From contig JAJFMK010000103.1 in the NCBI GenBank assembly GCA_021772215.1, forward strand, positions 1 to 6,203: 6,203 bases of DNA, given 5' to 3'. Position numbers and translations under genes: made by a program. The stretch is from Chlamydiota bacterium (GTDB lineage: Bacteria > Chlamydiota > Chlamydiia > Chlamydiales > JAJFMK01). Each line of letters begins with the position of its first letter. Positions within the stretch are counted from its first letter, which is position 1. Of this stretch, positions 1 to 4,807 are shown piece by piece. The notes under the pieces were generated by a model. The model searched no databases. It saw only the letters and a list, made by a program, of their open reading frames with translations, and was not told where the DNA came from.

Positions 1-33
1 TTCAATCTGAACCAAGATCAAATTCTCGATAAA
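1..33 (-). rRNA. rrs: 16S ribosomal RNA, 5' end only (gene continues beyond the left edge)
   Basis: The reverse complement of these bases aligns without gaps to the first 33 nucleotides of E. coli 16S rRNA and ends in the conserved CAGATTGAA. The two strands of helix 1 are visible: GAATT (E. coli numbers 9-13) pairs with GGTTC (21-25). Relative to E. coli, G11-C23 has become A-T, a compensatory change that supports a functional rRNA. The GAATTTGATCTTGGTTCAG form is, from memory, typical of Chlamydiae. The mature 5' end is placed at about base 33 by alignment to E. coli; the true processing site could differ by a few bases. Everything downstream (rest of 16S, any 23S and 5S) lies outside the window. 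Confidence 0.93.
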
Positions 34-39
34 GAGAAT
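22..39 (-). other. Inverted repeat spanning the leader/mature 16S junction
   Basis: On the rRNA strand ATTCTC (39-34) and GAGAAT (27-22) are perfect 6-base complements around a 6-base loop TTTATC. The leader arm lies just upstream of the predicted mature 5' end. The other arm is mature nucleotides of about 7-12, which in the ribosome belong mostly to helix 1, so the two pairings are mutually exclusive. The pairing is seen directly; a role in precursor folding or processing is inference. Confidence 0.5.
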
Positions 40-55
40 CTTAAAATATATTTAT

Positions 56-73
56 GACTAGTTAAACCTAGTC
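56..73 (-). other. Perfect 6-bp hairpin in the 16S rRNA leader
   Basis: GACTAG (56-61) and CTAGTC (68-73) are exact reverse complements separated by 6 bases. The hairpin lies about 23 nucleotides upstream of the predicted mature 16S 5' end, followed on the rRNA strand by an A/T-rich stretch. It is probably part of the transcribed leader and may help set up precursor processing. It has no trailing U-run, so it does not look like a terminator. Confidence 0.45.
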
Positions 74-96
74 GCACAAACCAATTTGCTTGCTAG

Positions 97-125
97 CACG
101 TACATTGTCTTTTTTTCACTGTCAA
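97..125 (-). promoter_or_regulatory. Probable rRNA promoter facing left
   Basis: On the minus strand a perfect -35 hexamer TTGACA (125-120) is followed by a 17-base A-rich spacer. At the expected -10 position stands TACGTG (102-97), a poor match to TATAAT. An A/T-rich spacer is a reported feature of chlamydial promoters and could partly compensate. Transcription would start near base 90 and give a leader of roughly 55-60 nucleotides before mature 16S. The -35 is convincing and correctly placed; the -10 is uncertain. No recognisable boxA was found on this strand in the leader. Confidence 0.5.
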
Positions 126-132
126 GAAAACC

Positions 133-213
133 GCTTACCAAGTAAGCTCGGAGCACTCATTAGGTGCTTTAACTCTCAGCGCCTTATCCCTCTGAAAGAG
201 ATTGTCTCGCTGA
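133..213. other. Cluster of three consecutive inverted repeats upstream of the rRNA promoter
   Basis: Three perfect stems follow each other: GCTTAC/GTAAGC with a 3-base loop (133-147), AGCAC/GTGCT with a 7-base loop (152-168), and TCAGCG/CGCTGA (176-181 and 208-213), which encloses a smaller CTCT/AGAG hairpin (190-200). Read leftward, the last-formed stem is followed by CGGTTTT, a weak terminator-like tail. No protein, tRNA or known RNA family is recognised here. It could be a small RNA on either strand, a structured extra rRNA leader from a more distant promoter, or a protein-binding region. The strand is unresolved. Confidence 0.4.
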
Positions 214-223
214 AGTGACTACA

Positions 224-253
224 ACAATACACAGGGGTCTATTTTTTCCGCAA
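224..253 (-). promoter_or_regulatory. Possible second leftward promoter upstream of the rRNA gene
   Basis: On the minus strand TTGCGG (253-248) and TATTGT (229-224) are separated by 18 bases that begin with an A-run. Matches to the -35 and -10 consensus are 3 of 6 and 4 of 6, so this is weak by itself. It is listed because its position would transcribe the stem-loop cluster at 133-213 and could make a tandem P1/P2 arrangement, common for rRNA operons. Confidence 0.2.
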
Positions 254-316
254 GCCCTCTTTTGCAAAAAGTTACAAAAATCTGAAAATAAGCCATTTTC
301 CCTCACAGATCACACC

Positions 317-350
317 TATTATCTGCTATCTTAAGCGAAAACTTGGAGGT
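317..350 (+). promoter_or_regulatory. Possible -10 element and strong ribosome-binding site of the membrane protein gene
   Basis: GGAGGT (345-350) sits 4 bases before the ATG at 355. It is a close match to the anti-Shine-Dalgarno sequence and fixes that start, although the spacing is short. Upstream, TATTAT (317-322) and the overlapping region TATCTT (327-332) are both plausible -10 hexamers, but no good -35 is visible 16-18 bases before either one. The ribosome-binding site is secure; the promoter is a guess. Confidence 0.45.
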
Positions 351-354
351 ATAA

Positions 355-1044
355 ATGGCGCCGATAACCGCTTTTCAACGCGTTTTATTGATTACTCAAC
401 TCTCTTTAGCCTTCTCATGGGGACTTTTTCGCCTCTTTGGGCCGCAGCTGATCGATCAGTTTGAGCGAAGGGAGATGGCCATCTTAGAAAAGGGGTTAAT
501 AGATGAAGAGTCAATTCCCACTGCTCTCTCCCATCAAATCAAAATATTTAATGAACAGCCACCTGTTGAGTTCTTTCAAGGGATCTCTTTTGCACTAAAG
601 CAGTACCCTTTTGAATTCCTCTGTATCGCATTAAATATCACTGTGCCGTTTCTCATTCTCCTTTCAGTAGAGGGGGCCACAACAGCTCTCATCCTTCTAC
701 CTCTGACAACGCTTCTTATCCCCCCTTTAGGCCCTCCGATGAAACCAACGCGCCTCGAAGCTCTTCTACCGACAGAGAGCGCTCTCATTACAAGGTATGG
801 TGTGGATGACACAGAGGCGGGGCTAAAAATGGCCTTTAACAGCTTTTTAGAAGAGACATATCAGGGGGAAAAGTCGCGCTTTATTCAGGATCTCTTATCA
901 GCGAAAATTGACGACTATTTAGAGAAAGATAGAAGCGCTCTCCTCTTTCCTAACTTACTTAAACTCTTTTGGATTTGGCAACTCGTTTTAGCTGTCTCTT
1001 TTTTTCGGTTGCAGCGCTTTTGGTGGTTTCAGCGCGCCGCTTGA
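355..1044 (+). CDS. Uncharacterised integral membrane protein, 229 aa
   Basis: No family is recognised. The ATG is supported by a GGAGGT site just upstream. Hydrophobic segments suggest membrane helices at about residues 7-28, 88-107, 108-126 and 200-220. The loop at about 30-85 and the region at about 129-198 are polar and charged. A Pro-rich turn (PPLGPP, about 122-127) follows the central hairpin. There is no cleavable signal peptide with a clear cleavage site, so this is most likely an inner-membrane protein of unknown role. The gene is transcribed away from the rRNA gene. Its last 57 bases overlap the 3' end of the convergent glycosyltransferase gene, and both frames read through the overlap cleanly. 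The C-terminus is rich in Trp, Phe and Arg. It may be lineage-specific to Chlamydiae, but that cannot be tested here. Confidence 0.75.
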   Translation: MAPITAFQRVLLITQLSLAFSWGLFRLFGPQLIDQFERREMAILEKGLIDEESIPTALSHQIKIFNEQPPVEFFQGISFALKQYPFEFLCIALNITVPFLILLSVEGATTALILLPLTTLLIPPLGPPMKPTRLEALLPTESALITRYGVDDTEAGLKMAFNSFLEETYQGEKSRFIQDLLSAKIDDYLEKDRSALLFPNLLKLFWIWQLVLAVSFFRLQRFWWFQRAA

Positions 1045-2133
1045 GAGGATTTCACCTAAAGCCTCATAACCTATCTCTTCAATAAAAGAGAAATTCTCCT
1101 CCAGAGAGAAGAAAAGATGCTCTTTAGCCCGATGAGCCAACTTGTCATGAGGTGTGCGGTATTTGCTCTCCCTCAAAGCATAAATATGGGGAAATTCGAG
1201 CTCATGAGTTGGAAGCCAAAAATGTGTAGTTCGAAACTCGTAATCACCTAATGCATTCCATTTATCATGAATCATGTGATAGAAGAGCGGCTCACCCTCA
1301 AAGTCTCTTTGTAAAAACCCAGCAAAATGCATCGACCTATCTGGATATTTTTCTAGAAAAAAGAGCGATTCGGCCGTAAGACCAAGACCTGGAAAGTAGC
1401 TGTTCATGTGAAAGGGCTGTCCCGCTGCTTTCCAAGCTAAAAAGAAGGTATCTTTGTCGCCCAAAAGGATGTGGTAGAAAAATGAGCTATGCTGATTCAT
1501 ATAGAGTGTCAGCTGCAAAGGTCGCCAGCAGATGCGCTTATTGATCACCAGCTGACCACTCTCTTGCGCTGTTATCTGCTGTTTTGGCAGACCAAGAATA
1601 TTCCAAACTATATTGTCCTCTTGGAGAACATACAGATCGGGCCAAAAGAGAGCTCCTCTTTCATTATAACGTGGATCCTCGAAGAGGAATGAGGGGTCTC
1701 GAAGTGCAGTGTTATCCGCGTCGATTAAGATCACCTCTTCAAAACTTGAGGCAATGAGTGAGAGTGGCTTAACCATGTAAGAGCGGATCGGAAAATTGAA
1801 TTTTTCAGTGATGTCGTGACAGCTCGCGCCGAGTTTAGTAAAGAGCTCACGCCAGCGATCATTGATCTCCTCCTCACCGATATACCAGATCTCAACAGGG
1901 AGGGTACAGTTGAGGTGTCGTAAAATTTTTAAGCCTACAACAGCGTTGGTCAGATAGAGATCGCCTCCGGCGGCAATGACGATCCCACGGCCGCTAAACT
2001 GCTGCGCCGGATAGATGGGGTAACTATTGATGAGCTTTTTAGACTCTTTTTGATAGATAAGAGGTGTTCTCTCCACTCCTCTTGCCGAAGCTACCATCGT
2101 CATAAAGAGAAGAAATGAGAAGATCTTTCGCAT
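988..2133 (-). CDS. Exported glycosyltransferase resembling Mnn1/Mnn2 alpha-mannosyltransferases (GT71-like), 381 aa
   Basis: The likely role is transfer of a sugar, perhaps mannose, from a nucleotide sugar to a glycan or protein. Visible features: an N-terminal signal peptide (about residues 1-19: Arg-Lys, then a hydrophobic core ending in ASARG); a GIVIAAGG nucleotide-binding-type strand with following helix at 50-75; a PVEIWYIG strand at 79-86; the metal-binding DxD motif in LIDADN (136-141); SGQLVINK at 192-199; and GDKDTFFLAW at 225-234. The SGQ...NK and GDKDTF blocks in this order are characteristic, from memory, of the fungal Mnn family, which uses Mn2+ and GDP-mannose in the Golgi. 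The start overlaps the antiporter stop by one base and has no good ribosome-binding site, so translation is probably coupled. Substrate and donor are inferred only. A signal peptide on a nucleotide-sugar enzyme is odd, since donors are cytosolic in bacteria. Confidence 0.75.
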   Translation of the reverse strand: MRKIFSFLLFMTMVASARGVERTPLIYQKESKKLINSYPIYPAQQFSGRGIVIAAGGDLYLTNAVVGLKILRHLNCTLPVEIWYIGEEEINDRWRELFTKLGASCHDITEKFNFPIRSYMVKPLSLIASSFEEVILIDADNTALRDPSFLFEDPRYNERGALFWPDLYVLQEDNIVWNILGLPKQQITAQESGQLVINKRICWRPLQLTLYMNQHSSFFYHILLGDKDTFFLAWKAAGQPFHMNSYFPGLGLTAESLFFLEKYPDRSMHFAGFLQRDFEGEPLFYHMIHDKWNALGDYEFRTTHFWLPTHELEFPHIYALRESKYRTPHDKLAHRAKEHLFFSLEENFSFIEEIGYEALGEILSSGALKPPKALQPKKRDS

Positions 2134-2135
2134 TA
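2131..2135 (-). promoter_or_regulatory. TAATG stop/start overlap coupling two genes
   Basis: On the minus strand the antiporter stop TAA and the glycosyltransferase start ATG share one base. The 20 bases before the ATG contain no purine-rich Shine-Dalgarno sequence, so initiation probably depends on ribosomes that have just finished the antiporter gene. Confidence 0.7.
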
Positions 2136-3425
2136 CATAAAATTTAAGAGCGGGTCAACGAGGAGGTAGGCGGCCAGACCGGCAGCATATCCTAAGGCTG
2201 CCGAAAAAGTGACCTTCTTAAAGTACCAAAAGAAATCGACCTTTTCGATACCCATAAAGACTACCCCGGCCGCCGATCCGATGATCAACATGCTACCGCC
2301 TGTTCCTGCGCAGAAGGCGATCAGCTCCCAAAAGGGGCTATCAGGTGGATGCATCGAAAAGTCATACATTCCCATAGCAGCGGCCACAAGGGGGACATTA
2401 TCCACAATGGCGCTAAGCACACCGATCAGGGCAGCAATAACTGCGTGGTTTGCAATGGTCTCATTAAGTAAAAGAGCAAAATTTGAGAGAATGTTAGCCT
2501 CATCTAAGGCCCCAACCGCTAACAATACTCCAAGGAAAAAGAGTACGGAAGAGAGGTCGATGCTTCGAATGATGTGGGTAACGCGTAAGTGGCCGCGCTC
2601 TTTATGAGGAAAGTGGGCGATATCAGTATAGGCCCAAAGCAGGCTTAAGCCAAAGAGAGCCCCCATAAAGGGAGGCAGACCTGTTAAGGTTTTGAATATT
2701 GGAATGAAGATCAAAGCACCTATTCCAATGAAGAGGATCGTTTTTGCGTGCGGCTCTGCCCCAGGCTGCTCCTCTTGGAGTCCGCTCTCTAGCCGACCTT
2801 CCACCTGCCTGGTGAGGAAGAGAAAGCTAACAGCCATGCAGACAACACTGGGTATAAACAGGTTAGTGATAATGTTAGCTGCTGAGAGCTGCCCGCCGAT
2901 CCAGAGCATCGTTGTGGTTACATCCCCAATGGGCGTCCATGCCCCCCCGGCGTTGGCGGCAATCACCACACCACTTCCGATTATCCAACGATCTATGCGG
3001 TGCGGAACTACCTTAGCGACCAAAGTAACCATGACAATCGTTGTGGTGAGATTGTCCAAAATAGCTGAGAGAAAGAAGGTTAGGATACCCACAATCCAAA
3101 AGTAGCGGCGCTTTCCATCAACCTTCATCAACCGACTGACAAAGCCAAATCCCTGATGCGCTGCAATGATCTCAACGATCGTTAACGCCGCAATCAAGAA
3201 GAGCACCACCTGTGTAATCTCAGATAGCTGTTCTCGCAAAAAACTGAGATGGCTACTAAAGGGAGCATGCGGGCTAGCAAAGACGATTGCCCACATAACG
3301 ACCGCCGTCAGCAGGGCGCTAGTCGCCTTGTTGATGTGGATCTTGTGTTCAAAAATAATGAGACAATATCCAATCACAAAGGTAATTAATATTGCCCAGG
3401 TGGCAGGTGTGAGAGCTTCTAACAT
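2133..3425 (-). CDS. nhaD: NhaD-type Na+/H+ antiporter
   Basis: This polytopic inner-membrane protein of the ion transporter (ArsB/NhaD/CitM) superfamily exchanges cytoplasmic Na+ or Li+ for H+. Numbering from ATG 3425 (430 aa), family blocks appear in order: ILDNLTTT (about 122-129), NAGGAWTPIGD plus VTTTMLW (158-175), AIVDNVPLVAAA (339-350) and GTGGSMLIIGSAAG (374-387). The two DN(L/V) motifs in half-repeats are typical of the superfamily. About 11-12 hydrophobic segments are visible, and a charged cytosolic loop (about 205-230) separates the halves. Length is normal for NhaD. A GTG at 3431 would add two residues; neither start has a good ribosome-binding site, and the ATG was preferred. 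It is the first gene of a leftward unit with the glycosyltransferase. In energy-parasitic bacteria such antiporters may serve sodium or pH balance inside the host vacuole (inference). Confidence 0.9.
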   Translation of the reverse strand: MLEALTPATWAILITFVIGYCLIIFEHKIHINKATSALLTAVVMWAIVFASPHAPFSSHLSFLREQLSEITQVVLFLIAALTIVEIIAAHQGFGFVSRLMKVDGKRRYFWIVGILTFFLSAILDNLTTTIVMVTLVAKVVPHRIDRWIIGSGVVIAANAGGAWTPIGDVTTTMLWIGGQLSAANIITNLFIPSVVCMAVSFLFLTRQVEGRLESGLQEEQPGAEPHAKTILFIGIGALIFIPIFKTLTGLPPFMGALFGLSLLWAYTDIAHFPHKERGHLRVTHIIRSIDLSSVLFFLGVLLAVGALDEANILSNFALLLNETIANHAVIAALIGVLSAIVDNVPLVAAAMGMYDFSMHPPDSPFWELIAFCAGTGGSMLIIGSAAGVVFMGIEKVDFFWYFKKVTFSAALGYAAGLAAYLLVDPLLNFM

Positions 3426-3502
3426 AATCACGAAACAGTTTACTGCCTCTTACACCATTAATGCAATTCTCTTTTTTCCCCTCTTATAGTATAAAAATAT
3501 TT
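3426..3502. promoter_or_regulatory. Divergent intergenic region with promoter of the tolC-like/oxidase operon
   Basis: This 77-base gap separates the leftward antiporter gene from the rightward TolC-like gene. On the plus strand TATAGT (3485-3490) matches the -10 consensus at 5 of 6. Its spacer is strongly pyrimidine-rich, and the -35 region (TGCAAT, 3462-3467) is weak. Transcription would begin near 3497, only a few bases before the ATG at 3503. Short symmetric sequences CAGTTTACTG (3436-3445) and CATTAATG (3456-3463) could be operator half-sites, but both are too short to claim. For the leftward gene only a poor TTGCAT/TAAACT pair is visible on the minus strand. Confidence 0.45.
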
Positions 3503-4807
3503 ATGAGATATCTCCTTCTACCCATCGCTCTCGTTGTTTCGGCCTGCCAACAGCCCCATTTTGAGTGTGAACCGGGCGTTGAAGAGATCGTCACCCATCA
3601 GCTCTGCCTCTTTGATCTCATCGATCACGAACTATCAGCACCTCTAACAATTGAAAGCGCCTCTCTCATTGCCCTCATCCAAAGTGCCAAGATTCAGGCG
3701 CTCTATAGCGAAGTGGGCATCTCACAAGCCGAAAGCTTTGAGGCGACGCTTTTTAACAACCCGATCCTTGGTGGGGCACTACGCTTTCCCAATAGTTCTG
3801 GACCTCTAAACAGCGAGGCGACACTACTCGCTAGCCTTCTTGATCCTTTGATCGCTCCCAAAAAGCGCGCCGCCTTCGAATCAAAAATCGAAAGTGTGCG
3901 CCTAAACGCGGCAAGCGAAGTTCTCTATCATCTCTTCATGATTCAAGAAAAGATTATCCTACTCTCAAGTAAAAAAACGCTCTACGCCATCCAGCAGAAG
4001 CTCTCCACACTCGCCGACTGCGCCGAAGAGATCGCCTATGCGCAGCTTGAATCGCAAAATATCGATGATGTCTCCTATGACGCCCATATGCTGCGGCACT
4101 TACGCGAAGTCAATGAGCTGACCCAGCTAGAAATTGAGATTGCAGAGCTCACTGAAGATCTCAATGCTCTGATGGGCTTTGACGGAGGCAGCCGCTGCTG
4201 GTCAGTTGCCGAAGAGCTTCCCACACCTCAAGAGCCTCACTACTGTCTAGAAGACTTGCAAAACCGTGCAATCAATGAACGTCTCGACCTACAGGCGCTC
4301 GCCTTTCAATTAGAGAGTGAGCAACGCAAAACCTCCTATAGCAACTGGTGGGCCCACACAAATCTCTATTTGGGCCCCTCTGTTGAAAATGACAGTGACG
4401 GCATCTTAAATCTCGGCGCCGAAGGGGCTCTCACCCTGCCAATCTTCAACTGGGGTCAGGGCGAAAGAGCCATCATCTACGCCAACAGACAGAAGATGCT
4501 CTATGAGATGAGTAATCTTGAGACAGAAATATCAACAGAAACTGCTTCCCAGCTCGAGCAGCTAAAAAGATCCTACGAACTCTTCTTTTCTCACGACCGG
4601 GAGATCCTGCCTCTACAGGAGAGGAGGTTTAAGGAGGCCTTCACACGTTATAACAGTATGCTCTTCGACCTCTTTGAGCTTCTATCAATTAAAGCTGATC
4701 TAATGAAAGAGGAGATGGAATTGATCAATGCACGAGCGCAATTTTGGCTAACCTATATTGCACTGGAAAAAAGTATTGGAGGGGTCTTGCCATGTGGCGA
4801 TTATTAG
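3503..4807 (+). CDS. TolC-family outer-membrane efflux lipoprotein, 434 aa
   Basis: This is an outer-membrane channel subunit of the OEP family (TolC/CusC/CzcC type) that would trimerise to form an exit duct for a tripartite pump. From ATG 3503, residues 1-15 form a lipoprotein signal ending in the lipobox VSAC, so Cys15 would be lipidated, as in CusC-like members. The two OEP repeats follow. The first opens with a helix around 50-78 and has long amphipathic helices to about 225. The second runs from about 248 (LEDLQNRAINERLDLQAL region). The family-typical LTLPIFNWGQG (310-320) and a C-terminal coiled helix ending near IGG are present. An upstream ATG at 3461 in frame would add 14 residues but would bury the lipobox and overlap the promoter, so 3503 is preferred. 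It overlaps the oxidase gene by 16 bases. That neighbour points to copper export, but no pump or adaptor gene is in the window. Confidence 0.85.
   Translation: MRYLLLPIALVVSACQQPHFECEPGVEEIVTHQLCLFDLIDHELSAPLTIESASLIALIQSAKIQALYSEVGISQAESFEATLFNNPILGGALRFPNSSGPLNSEATLLASLLDPLIAPKKRAAFESKIESVRLNAASEVLYHLFMIQEKIILLSSKKTLYAIQQKLSTLADCAEEIAYAQLESQNIDDVSYDAHMLRHLREVNELTQLEIEIAELTEDLNALMGFDGGSRCWSVAEELPTPQEPHYCLEDLQNRAINERLDLQALAFQLESEQRKTSYSNWWAHTNLYLGPSVENDSDGILNLGAEGALTLPIFNWGQGERAIIYANRQKMLYEMSNLETEISTETASQLEQLKRSYELFFSHDREILPLQERRFKEAFTRYNSMLFDLFELLSIKADLMKEEMELINARAQFWLTYIALEKSIGGVLPCGDY
4778..4784 (+). promoter_or_regulatory. Ribosome-binding site of the multicopper oxidase gene
   Basis: GGAGGGG lies 7 bases before the ATG at 4792, inside the end of the tolC-like gene. 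It selects this ATG over an in-frame TTG at 4744, which has no such site and would put a charged extension before the signal peptide. Confidence 0.75.

Noticed and set aside
165..173. TGCTTTAAC on the plus strand resembles an rRNA boxA antitermination element.
   Set aside because: It is on the strand opposite to 16S transcription and lies upstream of the rRNA promoter, so it cannot act in the rRNA leader.
576..812. Minus-strand open frame of 78 codons inside the first membrane protein gene.
   Set aside because: Arg-rich translation without start signals; antisense to a gene with a strong ribosome-binding site.
1006..1040. GCGC-rich segment with partial complementarity at the convergent gene ends, considered as a bidirectional terminator.
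   Set aside because: The stem is only about 4-5 bp around a 14-base loop, has no proper U-run on either strand, and is coding on both strands.
1489..1692. Plus-strand open frame of 67 codons inside the glycosyltransferase gene.
   Set aside because: It has no ribosome-binding site and is antisense to a conserved catalytic region.
2209..3489. Long open frames on the plus strand (2209-2607, 2692-3105, 3166-3489) opposite the antiporter gene.
   Set aside because: They lack ribosome-binding sites and family motifs and lie antisense to a clearly conserved NhaD gene, whose codon structure explains them.
4744..4791. TTG start giving the multicopper oxidase 16 extra residues.
   Set aside because: ATG 4792 has GGAGGGG at ideal spacing and begins directly with the signal peptide.
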